Part shown: positions 1-8,046 of the stretch, piece after piece
Layout of the letters: each line of letters begins with the position of its first letter
Numbering within the stretch: the stretch's first letter is position 1
Assembly: GCA_964496245.1 (NCBI GenBank)
Contig: CAZBZG010000074.1
Coordinates: 1 to 17,650, forward strand
DNA length: 17,650 nt
Direction of reading: 5' to 3'
DNA from: CAZBZG01 sp964496245
GTDB taxonomy: Bacteria; Planctomycetota; SZUA-567
Notes under the pieces: model-generated
What the model saw: the letters and a program-made list of their open reading frames with translations, nothing else
The model's database searches: none
Told to the model about the DNA's origin: nothing
Program-made: the position numbers and the translations under genes

Positions 1-1055
1 AGCCTTTCTTCCTCTGGTACTCCTGGATCGCGCCGCATCCGCCGTTCGCGCCGCCCGAGCCGTACGGCAGCATGTACGACCCCGAGACCATGGATCCGCC
101 AGTGTTTCCCGAACGGCCGGCCGCCACCCTGCCCTGCTGGGGGATGCGCGTGCGGCTCGACGGCGCGCACCTGGACCTTTCGCGCATCCAGCGCATCCGC
201 GCGCTCTACTACGGCCTCGTCAGCCAGATCGACGACGGCGTGGGTGAGATCCTCGCGACGCTGCAGCAACTCGGCCTGGACGAGAACACGGCGGTGCTCT
301 TTGTGAGCGACCACGGGGATATGCTGGGCGACCACGGGTTGAGCCAGAAGAACGTACCCTACGAGGCCTCCATGCGCATCCCCATGCTGCTGCGCTGGCC
401 CGGCCGGACCGAGGCAGGGCGCGTGTGCCGCGATCTCGTGGGGCTCGACGATGTCCTGCCCACGCTGGCGAACGAAATCGGCCTCGAACGCGATCCGCAC
501 GCGCCACCGCTCGCGGGCGCGTCGCTCCTAGGCCGCGCGGGCGGCGGCCTGGCCGCACCGCGCGACGCCTACTTCGTGGACTACGGCAGCGGGCGAGAGC
601 GCTGGATCTGCATGCGCACGCAGACCCACAAGTACGCCCTCTGGGCAAGGGGCGGGTACGAGGAGCTCTACGACCTGCAGGCTGATCCGCATGAAACGAA
701 CAACCTGATAGAAAGCGAACCCGAGCGGGCGGCTGCAATGCGTGCACGCGTGCTCGACTGGGAGCGCGCACACGGCCTGCCAGAATCTTTCGACAAGGGC
801 GTCTTCCGGACGCATCCCTTCCCCACGCCGGCAACGGACGTGCCGCGGGGCGTAAATATCAACGAAGGGCGGTGGCCCGAGAACCTGCCCGAAGACGACT
901 GGACAAGCGTGGAGACCCATGCGGAGGCGTTCACCCGCGCCATCGCCAAAGAGACAACGCTCGCGCCGGACAAGCTTTCGCTCGCAGACTACAAGAAGAA
1001 GGGCGGACATCCGCTCACAGGAACGCCATGGGAAGCGGCGTGGCGCAAGGCCTGA
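1..1055 (+). CDS. Sulfatase (S1-type), C-terminal part, cut by window edge
   Basis: Partial gene; the open frame (reading from base 3) is already open at the window start and ends at TGA 1053-1055, giving about 350 residues. Seen: the first residues read PFFLWYSWIAPHPPFAPPEPY, a typical mid-sulfatase segment, and the downstream block VSDHGDMLGDHGL followed by QKNVPYEASMRIPMLLRWPG matches the Asp/His metal site and Lys-containing segment of formylglycine-dependent sulfatases (PF00884). The catalytic Cys/Ser motif lies outside the window, so activity and signal peptide cannot be judged. An ATG at 72 is internal and not a plausible start. It would hydrolyse sulfate esters, probably on a glycan, given its neighbours. 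A second sulfatase starts 20 nt downstream, so the two are almost certainly co-transcribed. Substrate and sulfatase subfamily are not readable from sequence alone. Confidence 0.93.
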   Translation, partial: PFFLWYSWIAPHPPFAPPEPYGSMYDPETMDPPVFPERPAATLPCWGMRVRLDGAHLDLSRIQRIRALYYGLVSQIDDGVGEILATLQQLGLDENTAVLFVSDHGDMLGDHGLSQKNVPYEASMRIPMLLRWPGRTEAGRVCRDLVGLDDVLPTLANEIGLERDPHAPPLAGASLLGRAGGGLAAPRDAYFVDYGSGRERWICMRTQTHKYALWARGGYEELYDLQADPHETNNLIESEPERAAAMRARVLDWERAHGLPESFDKGVFRTHPFPTPATDVPRGVNINEGRWPENLPEDDWTSVETHAEAFTRAIAKETTLAPDKLSLADYKKKGGHPLTGTPWEAAWRKA

Positions 1056-1075
1056 CCATACGCAAAGGACACCCG

Positions 1076-2479
1076 ATGGACACAAAAAGAAAGCCCAACA
1101 TCCTTTTCATCATGACCGACGATCACGGCCCCTGGGCCTTCGGCGCGGCCGGCGATCCCAACGCTCGTACCCCGCACCTCGACCGGCTCGCCGCAGCAGG
1201 AGGCGTTTTGCGGAGCTACTTCGGTATGTCGCCGGTGTGTAGTGCTGCCCGAGCCTGCCTGATCACCGGACGTTACTCTACGGAGAACGGCATCCCGGAC
1301 TACATTCCGATAGTCTCCCACCTCCAGGGGCATCGGGCCGGCCTGGAGCCCGGCCTCGCTACCTGGCCCCAACGCCTGCAGGATGCCGGTTACGCCACCG
1401 CGCTCTTCGGGAAGTGGCACTTGGGTGGCCTGGATCGCCATCACCCGACCCGCCACGGCTACGGGGAGTTCAAGGGCTGGCGGTTCGGGGCCGGGATCTC
1501 TCGGGACCCAGTCATTGAAATCGAAGGCGAAGACCGGCAGGTGGACGGTTACACGCCGGATATCATCACGGACTATGCTGCGGACTTCATCCGGCAGCAC
1601 AAAGACACCCCCTTCCTGGTCTCATTGCATTTCTGGGCACCCCACGCCAATACGGGTGTCACGACAACGGACGGGGACCGAACCTGGCATCCGCTCAAGG
1701 AGGAGGACTGGGCCCCGTTCAAAGACGCCGATCCAGTGATCCCTAATCCCGATTTTCCCAAGCTCGATATCCCGCGGGTCAAGCGCATGATGCGCGAGTA
1801 CCTGGCCGCGGTGCACAGCGTAGACCGCAACGTGGGACGGTTGACGGCTCTGCTCGAGGACTTGGGCCTGGACCAGAACACCATCGTGGTCTACACCTCG
1901 GACAACGGGTACAACATCGGCCATCACGGCATCTGGCACAAGGGCAACGGCCGATGGATCCTCACGGACAACCGCGACGGGCCCCGGCCCAACCTGTACG
2001 ACAATTCCCTGCGCCTGCCCGCCATCGTGCGTTGGCCCGGTGTGGTGCCGCCGGGCAGCGAATACCGCCAAACGCTCACCAGCCTGGACTGGTTTCCGAC
2101 CCTGTGCGCGGCGGCCGGCGCCGATGTCGCGGACGAAAGCGTGCGCGGACGCGACATGCGCGTCGTTCTCGAAGACAAGGCCGAACACTGGGATGACAAC
2201 CTGTTCGCCCAGTACGAGATGTGGGACTGGCACCAGACAGGCGCGTCCCTGCGCACCTATCGCACGCCCTCATGGAAGCTGGTGCGGGACATGAAGCGCA
2301 CGGTACAGGATGAGCTGTACTGCCTGCACGACGACCCGCAGGAGACCCGCAACATCATCGACGCAGACGACTCGCAGGTCCAGAAACACCGGGCCCGTCT
2401 CAACGAAAGACTGCTCGAAGAGATGCAGAAGATTGGTGATCCGGCACTCGCCCACGCAGAGGCACATAAGGAGACATGA
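1076..2479 (+). CDS. Sulfatase (formylglycine-dependent, S1 type), apparently cytoplasmic
   Basis: 467 residues. ATG 1076 is chosen because AAGGA at 1064-1068 precedes it and the protein then opens directly with the sulfatase N-terminus (NILFIMTDDHG, Asp15 and Asp16 as metal ligands); the open frame extends further upstream, but only over the end of the previous gene. The sulfatase signature CSAARACLITGR starts at Cys55, which fits C-x-A-x-R and is the residue expected to be converted to formylglycine by a maturase. A later block, TSDNGYNIGHHGIWHKGNG, supplies the second metal-binding Asp-Asn and the His. No signal peptide is visible: the N-terminus is MDTKRKPN followed by the first beta strand. 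Most glycan sulfatases are exported, so this suggests cytoplasmic desulfation of imported oligosaccharides. The stop overlaps the next start (ATGATGA), indicating translational coupling. Family assignment is firm; the substrate is unknown. Confidence 0.95.
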   Translation: MDTKRKPNILFIMTDDHGPWAFGAAGDPNARTPHLDRLAAAGGVLRSYFGMSPVCSAARACLITGRYSTENGIPDYIPIVSHLQGHRAGLEPGLATWPQRLQDAGYATALFGKWHLGGLDRHHPTRHGYGEFKGWRFGAGISRDPVIEIEGEDRQVDGYTPDIITDYAADFIRQHKDTPFLVSLHFWAPHANTGVTTTDGDRTWHPLKEEDWAPFKDADPVIPNPDFPKLDIPRVKRMMREYLAAVHSVDRNVGRLTALLEDLGLDQNTIVVYTSDNGYNIGHHGIWHKGNGRWILTDNRDGPRPNLYDNSLRLPAIVRWPGVVPPGSEYRQTLTSLDWFPTLCAAAGADVADESVRGRDMRVVLEDKAEHWDDNLFAQYEMWDWHQTGASLRTYRTPSWKLVRDMKRTVQDELYCLHDDPQETRNIIDADDSQVQKHRARLNERLLEEMQKIGDPALAHAEAHKET

Positions 2480-3675
2480 TGAACACGAAGACGCGGACGC
2501 AGACCCTCGCATGGATCGGTCCCCTGGACCGGGAATCGCCCACTCTGGGACTCCCGACGCTCGACGGTGTCAAGAAGCAGATCCTGTATTCGCCTTCCGA
2601 GGAGGAGGACCGCTTCAGCCATCACGGCTACATCGTGCATCACCACGGCACGCTCTTCACGACCTGGTCCAACCACGCGCGTGATGAGGACGGCGCCGGG
2701 CAGCGCGTGCGCTTTGCTCGGTCCACGGACAACGGCGCGACCTGGACAGAACCCGCAGAGCTCTTTCCCCCGCGCGACCGGGTCAAACCGCGCGCCGACC
2801 AGGACGATGTGCGCGACCGCGTGGTGATCGCCAACGGGTTCGCCGTGGTCGACGATACGCTCTACGCCATCGCCGAGGTGCACATGCTCGGCGAGATGTG
2901 CGCCGTAACGCCTCCGCCCGGCATGGATCCGCCTGCGGATGCAGAGTCGCGCGTGGTCGAGCCCCGTCCTGGCCTGGGGCGTCTCGCCCGGAGTCTCGAC
3001 GCAAACGGCGAGGCGGGCCCCATCTTCTGGCTCGTGCCCAACCCGCCACCGCCCCTCAAGGAATTCCCCGCATATCCCAGCGCCATGGAACCGGCTTTCA
3101 ATGGCCTGGCGGCAGCCATCAACGCCTACCTCGCCCGGCCCGAATACTGGCCGACCTGGGACTTCGTGCACCAGACCACCCGGCCGTGGGCGCCGGACGG
3201 GCACCGCCTCTGCGAACCCACCCAGGCGTGGCACCTGCCGGACGGATCCATGGCCAGACTGTGGCGTGATCTCACCCGCGGTTCCGGCGTCCAGTACGCC
3301 CAGGTCCGGCCCGCGGGCGCAACCGACTGGGCTCCGCCCGTGCGCACCGACTTCCCGGACGCCTATTCGCGCGCAGCCGCAGGCAATCTGCCGGACGGAA
3401 CCGCGTACGTGATCAGCAATCCGGGCAACGGACGCGATCCGATCGTGATCTCCCTGGCCGCCGACGGTCTCACCTTCGACCGGCACGCGGTGCTCGCCTC
3501 GGGCGCCCCGCCCCGCCGGTTCGAGGGGGTGGCCAAGGGCCCGGGCTTTCAGTACCCGCACGCCACGGTTGTGGACGAGACCCTGTTCGTGATCTACTCG
3601 GTCAACAAAGAGGACGTAGAGGTGGCCGTTGTTCCGATCGAGGCGCTCAGCAACCTGCCTGCAGAGGGAGCCTGA
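2479..3675 (+). CDS. Asp-box (BNR) sialidase-like protein 1
   Basis: About 398 residues. Two in-frame ATGs overlap the sulfatase stop (2476 and 2479). AAGGAG at 2468-2473 lies 2 nt from the first and 5 nt from the second, so 2479 is preferred. One canonical Asp box, STDNGATW, is at residues 82-89, after HHHGTLFTTWSNHARDEDGAG, which resembles the N-terminal blade of exo-sialidase-like six-bladed propellers (PF13088 type). Other blades are degenerate (for example SLAADGLTF). A Pro-rich stretch around residues 130-200 (PPPGMDPPAD, PNPPPPLKEFP) looks like an insertion. No signal peptide is visible. The fold is sialidase-like, but Asp-box proteins in sulfatase clusters are not necessarily sialidases; glycosidase, lyase or non-enzymatic roles are possible. 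It is coupled upstream to the sulfatase and followed 1 nt later by the FAD oxidoreductase. Confidence 0.85.
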   Translation: MNTKTRTQTLAWIGPLDRESPTLGLPTLDGVKKQILYSPSEEEDRFSHHGYIVHHHGTLFTTWSNHARDEDGAGQRVRFARSTDNGATWTEPAELFPPRDRVKPRADQDDVRDRVVIANGFAVVDDTLYAIAEVHMLGEMCAVTPPPGMDPPADAESRVVEPRPGLGRLARSLDANGEAGPIFWLVPNPPPPLKEFPAYPSAMEPAFNGLAAAINAYLARPEYWPTWDFVHQTTRPWAPDGHRLCEPTQAWHLPDGSMARLWRDLTRGSGVQYAQVRPAGATDWAPPVRTDFPDAYSRAAAGNLPDGTAYVISNPGNGRDPIVISLAADGLTFDRHAVLASGAPPRRFEGVAKGPGFQYPHATVVDETLFVIYSVNKEDVEVAVVPIEALSNLPAEGA

Positions 3676-3676
3676 C

Positions 3677-4987
3677 ATGCCTGGCACGCAAGCAACCCCG
3701 GACGTGATCTCCTGGACGCGCGACGTGCCCGTGCGCTACAAGGCCGACGTCGCTGTGCTGGGCAGCGGCATCGCTGGCGCGTGCGCAGCGTGCGCAGCTG
3801 CGGACGAAGGCGCGTCCGTCCTTCTGGTCGAACGCTTTGCCGCGCTCGGCGGCATGATGACCGTGGGCGGCGTCAACAACTTCTGCGGGGAAACCGCCGG
3901 CCAGGGGCAGGTCTTCGACGACATCATCGCGGGGCTCGAAGCCTTTGGCGCGATCCACCCCTACATGGGACCCTACAAGCATTTCGAGGTGAAGCGCCCC
4001 TTCGAGCACGAACTCCTCATGGTCGTGCTCCAGGAGGTGCTGCTGAAGCGCGGCGTCAAGCTGCTTCTCCACACCAAGTTCGTAGACGTGCTCATGGACG
4101 GCCGCCGGATCGACGCCTGCGTCCTCCGCGGGCCTTCGGGACCGGAGGCTGTGCGCGCCGATCAGTTCATCGACTGCACGGGCGAGGCTGAGGTCGCGCA
4201 CCTCGCCGGATGCGAGACCATGAAGGGACGCGACAGCGACGGCCTGCAGCTTCCCATGTCGCTCATGTACTTCGTGCGCGAACTCGGCGCGGGAGAGGCA
4301 CGCGCCCAGGTCCCGGACGGCTGGTTCGAAACCATCGCGAGCCCGGACGATCTTCCCATGACGAGCGTGTGGCCCAACGGCCCGCAAAGCAAGGCCATCA
4401 AGGTCAAGGTCACGGGGTTCGACGCCACAGACACCGAACGCATGACCGCAGCTGAAATCCGCGGCCGGCAGCGCATGATGGAAGTCCTCGACTTCCACCA
4501 GCGGGTCCAGGGCAAGCCCTGGCACTTCGACCATGCCTCGCCGATCCTCGGCATCCGCGAGGGCCGCCGCATCAAGGGGGACTACGTGCTCACGGAAGCA
4601 GACGTGCGCGCGGGCCGCGCGTTCGACGACGGCGTGGCGGTAGGCACGTTCTACATCGACGCGCACGACCCCACCACGGACAAGCGCGTGGCGCAGATCG
4701 AAAGCAAGCGCGACCGCGAGGTCCCGCCGTATCACATCCCGCTGCGGGCGCTCCGCGCGCGTGACGGCGAGAATCTATGGATGGCCGGCCGCTGTTTGTC
4801 GGCCGACGCGCTGGCCATGGCTTCAGCCCGCGTGGCCACGAGCGGCGCCATGATGGGACAGGCCGTGGGCGTGGCCGCGGCCCGGTGCGCGCGCAAGGGG
4901 ATCGCTGCGCGGGATGTGGACGCGGGCGGTGTACGCGAGTGCCTGGAAACGCGCGGGGCCAGACTGAAGCTTCCCGCGTCCAAATAG
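3677..4987 (+). CDS. FAD-dependent oxidoreductase (FAD_oxidored, PF12831-like)
   Basis: 436 residues from ATG 3677, preceded by GAGGGAG at 3664-3670. The N-terminal Rossmann motif is DVAVLGSGIAGACAACAA, with GSGIAG at residues 29-34 and the ribose-binding acidic residue Glu52 at the end of strand 2 (VLLVER). It is followed by GGMMTVGGVNNFCGE, a segment typical of this flavoprotein group. The mid-region DQFIDCTGEAEVAHLAG and the C-terminal MAGRCLSADALAMASARVATSGAMMGQAVG (about residues 368-400) match the C-terminal FAD-contact region of the family. No export signal is seen. Family members often sit in sulfatase and glycosidase clusters of PVC bacteria, but their substrate is usually unknown; oxidation of a sugar or sugar-derived intermediate is inferred here. 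It sits 1 nt after the first Asp-box gene and 8 nt before the second, clearly within one operon. Confidence 0.92.
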   Translation: MPGTQATPDVISWTRDVPVRYKADVAVLGSGIAGACAACAAADEGASVLLVERFAALGGMMTVGGVNNFCGETAGQGQVFDDIIAGLEAFGAIHPYMGPYKHFEVKRPFEHELLMVVLQEVLLKRGVKLLLHTKFVDVLMDGRRIDACVLRGPSGPEAVRADQFIDCTGEAEVAHLAGCETMKGRDSDGLQLPMSLMYFVRELGAGEARAQVPDGWFETIASPDDLPMTSVWPNGPQSKAIKVKVTGFDATDTERMTAAEIRGRQRMMEVLDFHQRVQGKPWHFDHASPILGIREGRRIKGDYVLTEADVRAGRAFDDGVAVGTFYIDAHDPTTDKRVAQIESKRDREVPPYHIPLRALRARDGENLWMAGRCLSADALAMASARVATSGAMMGQAVGVAAARCARKGIAARDVDAGGVRECLETRGARLKLPASK

Positions 4988-4995
4988 GAGACAAC

Positions 4996-6258
4996 ATGCC
5001 GCTGACGTATCGACAATTCCGTGTCACCGATCGTGACGGACGCGTAGCCGGGTTGGACCCCGTGCCAGCCGACCCACTCCCGCTGTGGGCGAACGGCGTG
5101 AGCCAGGAACAGGCGACGTGGTCGTCGCCTGCATCCGAGGGCAGATCCTACTTCGCACCGCCCGTCCCGTTCGTCCTCCCGCCGGCCCAAGGTTCAGGCG
5201 AGCCGTTCTTCCAGCACAACCACTGCCCGGCCATCACCTGGTGCGCCAACGGCGACCTGCTGGCCGCCTGGTTCTCCACCACCCGGGAGCAGGGCACGGA
5301 GATGACCATCCTCGCGAGCCGGCTGCGGGCCGGGGCACCCCAGTGGGAGCCAGCATCCGAGTTCTTCAACGCGCCAGACCGCAACATGACGGGCACCGCG
5401 CTCTTCCACGACGGAGAGGGCACGCTCTACCACTTCAACGGGATGGGTCCGGAAGGCGCTGAAGGATGGGAATGCCTGGCCCTGCTGCTGCGTACCAGCA
5501 CGGACAACGGCGTCACCTGGACGCCGCCGCAGCCCATCTCTTCGGGCGCAACTTATCAACGCCGCCACCAGGTGATCGCGGGCACGAGCGTCACGCCGGA
5601 CGGGCTCTGGCTGCAGGCATGCGACGGCACCCCCGGCGGCGAGGGGCCGAGTGCGGTGCATATCAGTGAGGACGGCGGCCGGACGTGGTCCGATCCAGGC
5701 GGCGACATCCGCGGCATCCATGCGGGTGTGGTCGGCCTCACCAACGGCCGTCTGCTCGCGTTCGGCCGCAGCCAAGCCATGGACGGCCGCATGCCCGCCA
5801 GCCTCAGCAACGACAAGGGCCGGACGTGGACCTACCGGCCCACGCCCTTCCCCCCCATCAACGGCGGGCAGCGGCTCGTGCTCATGCGCCTGCGCGAAGG
5901 CCCGCTCTTGCTGGCGTCCTTCACGGATCCCGCCCGCAGCTCCTCCCGCGACGCAGGCACAGGCATGGCATTCACGGCTCCTGACGGCAAGACGTTCACG
6001 GGGTTCGGCCTGTACGGGGCCCTGTCGTTCGACGAAGGCGAGACCTGGCCCGTACGCAGACTCCTGACGCCCGGGACCGGCACGTTCGACGGCGCGGGCT
6101 GGACACGCGCGTTCGAGGCCACGCCCGCGAAAGCCGAACCCCTGGGGTACCTCGCAGCCACCCAGAGCCCGGACAACGTGATCCACCTGATTTCGAGCGG
6201 GCTGCACTACCGGTTCAACTTGGCCTGGCTGCAAGGGGCATCTTTTCCGCAATCATAA
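4996..6258 (+). CDS. Asp-box (BNR) sialidase-like protein 2
   Basis: 420 residues from ATG 4996, with TAGGAG at 4985-4990 as ribosome-binding site. Four Asp boxes are visible: STDNGVTW (168-175), SEDGGRTW (224-231), SNDKGRTW (271-278) and SFDEGETW (344-351). The N-terminal blade NHCPAITWCANGDLLAAWFSTTREQGTEM is typical of the exo-sialidase-like PF13088 group. The multiple boxes predict a six-bladed beta-propeller. No signal peptide is visible (MPLTYRQFRVTDRDG), so a cytoplasmic location is inferred. It differs from the first Asp-box protein, which has only one canonical box, so the two probably have distinct roles in the same pathway rather than being a recent duplication. This is the last gene of the operon; a hairpin follows at 6281-6306. 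Calling it a true sialidase would be premature. Confidence 0.9.
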   Translation: MPLTYRQFRVTDRDGRVAGLDPVPADPLPLWANGVSQEQATWSSPASEGRSYFAPPVPFVLPPAQGSGEPFFQHNHCPAITWCANGDLLAAWFSTTREQGTEMTILASRLRAGAPQWEPASEFFNAPDRNMTGTALFHDGEGTLYHFNGMGPEGAEGWECLALLLRTSTDNGVTWTPPQPISSGATYQRRHQVIAGTSVTPDGLWLQACDGTPGGEGPSAVHISEDGGRTWSDPGGDIRGIHAGVVGLTNGRLLAFGRSQAMDGRMPASLSNDKGRTWTYRPTPFPPINGGQRLVLMRLREGPLLLASFTDPARSSSRDAGTGMAFTAPDGKTFTGFGLYGALSFDEGETWPVRRLLTPGTGTFDGAGWTRAFEATPAKAEPLGYLAATQSPDNVIHLISSGLHYRFNLAWLQGASFPQS

Positions 6259-6280
6259 CAGGCAATACGAGGAGTGTCCG

Positions 6281-6306
6281 GCATAGGCTTGCGGCGCGGC
6301 CTATGC
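6281..6306 (+). terminator. Hairpin after the sulfatase operon, possible terminator
   Basis: A perfect 8-bp inverted repeat, GCATAGGC (6281-6288) and GCCTATGC (6299-6306), encloses a 10-nt loop, 22 nt after the last stop codon of the operon. No T-run follows (AAACGCGG), so it is not a classical intrinsic terminator; it could end transcription with Rho or stabilise the 3' end. The rest of the gap up to 6501 holds no recognisable gene or clear promoter. Confidence 0.35.
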
Positions 6307-6501
6307 AAACGCGGCGATCTGACCTTGCCGGCGATTTCCTCTTGCACGGGACGGAATCGCACGATACCTTCTGTCACGTCCGCCGAGTCTCCTTGTAACG
6401 GCGCATCGCCTCCGCTCCGCCCCGACACAGGCCGACGGATGTGGGCGGGGCTCCCCTCCGCTGCAGGCACATGCGGTGGGGCGGCGTGGTCTGGCAACCG
6501 C

Positions 6502-7059
6502 ATGAACGACATCGATCTGATCTCAGCGTGCCTCGGGGGCAATCCCTCGGCATGGTCCCTGCTCGTGGACCGCTTGAGCCCGGTGGTGTGGCGAACGGTG
6601 CGCCGCCTTGTCGGCCCCGCACTCGGACAGGCGGGAGCGGAAGACACGTTCCAGGACGTCTTCGTCCGTTTGCTTCGCGACGACCACAAACTCCTGTGGC
6701 AGTACGACCCCAGACGGGCATCGCTGGACGCCTACGCAATCCTGGTCGCCCGTTCCGTATCGCTGGACCGGCTGCGGCGGAAACAACGCGACCCCCTGGC
6801 GGCTCGATCGCAGGAGGGAGCGCGCGAGCCGGACACCATGGCCCATGCCCCGGCCGAGGATCCTGCCTCAGGTGACTGGGCTCTGGAGGCATTCGTAGAG
6901 ACACTGCCCGCGCGGGAACGGGAGGTCATCCTGCTGTTGTTTCGCGACGGGATGGACACCGCCCGCGTGGCCGAGGTCTTGGGCGTCAGCGATGCCACGG
7001 TTCGGAGCACGAAAAGCCATGCGCTGCAAAGACTTCGAAAAAGGCTCCAGGACATTTGA
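6502..7059 (+). CDS. RNA polymerase sigma factor, ECF-like (sigma-70 family)
   Basis: 185 residues if started at ATG 6502. The open frame continues upstream to 6274, but that extension does not look protein-like and lies in the intergenic space. Region 2 is visible as EDTFQDVFVRLLRDD followed by LDAYAILVARSVSLDRLRRKQRD. Region 4 runs from about residue 135 (LPAREREVILLLFRDGM) through the helix-turn-helix VAEVLGVSDATVRSTKSHALQRLRKRL. There is no sigma 1.1 or region 3, as in ECF factors. It would redirect RNA polymerase to a dedicated promoter set. The Shine-Dalgarno sequence is poor, so the start is less certain than the family. No classical zinc-binding anti-sigma gene follows; the next gene is a membrane protein of pseudopilin type with a long cytosolic leader, a candidate partner. 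A regulatory role for the surrounding glycan genes is inferred. Confidence 0.88.
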   Translation: MNDIDLISACLGGNPSAWSLLVDRLSPVVWRTVRRLVGPALGQAGAEDTFQDVFVRLLRDDHKLLWQYDPRRASLDAYAILVARSVSLDRLRRKQRDPLAARSQEGAREPDTMAHAPAEDPASGDWALEAFVETLPAREREVILLLFRDGMDTARVAEVLGVSDATVRSTKSHALQRLRKRLQDI

Positions 7060-7070
7060 GAAAATTCCCT

Positions 7071-7093
7071 CCCCCGCATTCCACGTCCGGGGG
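7071..7093 (+). other. GC hairpin between sigma factor and pseudopilin genes
   Basis: CCCCCG (7071-7076) and CGGGGG (7088-7093) form a 6-bp stem with an 11-nt loop in the 69-nt spacer. No T-tract follows. It may be a weak attenuator or mRNA-processing element between the two genes; a chance structure in GC-rich DNA is also possible. Confidence 0.25.
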
Positions 7094-7128
7094 CTGCCGT
7101 TCGTACTCCAGAGCAGAAAGGACATTCC

Positions 7129-8014
7129 GTGACGCCGCCTGACACGCAATCCGTTCATCCACATCCGGATGTCGAATTGGAAACACGCCTGTTACGGACA
7201 TACGCGGAATCGGCTCGCTTGCCGGTCTCCGCGGACCCGCCCGTGGAAGAGGTGGAGACCGCCCGGACGTTGGCCACGGAAGGCGATCCCGACCGCCTCG
7301 ACGAGGCCTCGGACACCTTCCGTTTCCGCACGAGCCTCTCCTCAGAGCCCACCCGGTCCTGGTGGCGAGCACGCCCTGCATTCACCCTTGTGGAACTCCT
7401 GGTTGTGATCACAATTCTCAGCATCCTGGTCGGCCTGCTCCTACCCGTGGTGGGCAAGGCGCTCGCTGCAGCGCGCGAGGTGTACTGCGTAAACAACCAA
7501 CGGCAGATCTATCTGCTGCACATGGCCTACGCCGATACGTTCGGCGGATACATCGCGCAAGCCTATGACGCTGACACGCACGGGATGTGGTTCTCCGCAC
7601 TCAGCAAGTATCATCCCTGTCCCAAGCATACGCCCGCCCAACGGCGCAGCAGCATCTGGTTCTGCCTGTCCAACCCGAATATCTGCTACAACGAATCAAA
7701 TGCACGGACCAATTACGCCAGCAGCAACTACTTCGGGTACAATGACAACTTCACGGCCACCAACTCACGGCCCATCCGCATGGGCAAAGTGCCGAACCCG
7801 AGCGTGACCATCCTGATCGCGGANNNNNNNNNNGCATCCACGCAACAGCGACGGCTACTTCGGCTACTTCATCTCCCCTTGGCACGACCCGGAGATGAGC
7901 CAGCCCATCTGGCACCGGCACGGCGGCAACTTCACCATGGTGGCCGGCAACGCCACGTGGCTGCCGCACGACGCGAACAAGAATTTCTACGGGGGCCCCG
8001 ATCCCGGTTGGTAG
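7129..8014 (+). CDS. Pseudopilin-type (DUF1559-like) protein with 84-residue leader, interrupted by assembly gap
   Basis: Starts at GTG 7129, supported by AAAGGA at 7117-7122 (6-nt spacing); there is no ATG before the pilin segment. Residues 1-84 are a polar, acidic/arginine-rich leader. Then comes a type IV pilin-like segment, RPA|FTLVELLVVITILSI, with Phe85 as +1, Glu89 as +5 and Ala instead of the usual Gly at -1, followed by VYCVNNQRQIYLLHMAYAD, typical of PVC pseudopilins. Codon 231 ends at 7821, just before ten Ns (7824-7833). After the gap the matching frame is shifted: HPRNSDGYFGYFISPWHD followed by PIWHRHGGNFTMVAGNATWLPHD, the classical C-terminal H-R-H-G-G block, ending at TAG 8012-8014. 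The apparent frameshift is therefore due to the unknown gap length. Normal family leaders are about 5-15 residues, so this one is very long. The protein would be anchored in the inner membrane; its role next to a sigma factor is discussed in the findings. Confidence 0.85.
7824..7833. other. Assembly gap (10 N)
   Basis: Ten consecutive Ns. The pseudopilin reading frame changes across it, showing that the true gap length is not 10 nt modulo 3, or that the number is a placeholder. Any frame read straight through it, including one that joins the pseudopilin to the DUF4838 gene, is false. Confidence 0.98.
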
Positions 8015-8046
8015 CCCCGTCCCGGACTTCCTCGGAGGAGACGACC

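Noticed and set aside
72..1055. ATG 72 as the start of the first sulfatase
   Set aside because: The upstream in-frame residues back to base 3 already match the sulfatase family, so the gene continues beyond the window edge.
2257..3687. Minus-strand open frame of 476 codons opposite the first Asp-box gene
   Set aside because: No motif or ribosome-binding site; the + strand gene has an Asp box and fits the operon.
6340..6370. Promoter TTGCAC (6342-6347) with GATACC before the sigma factor gene
   Set aside because: Spacing is 15 nt and the -10 match is poor; not convincing.
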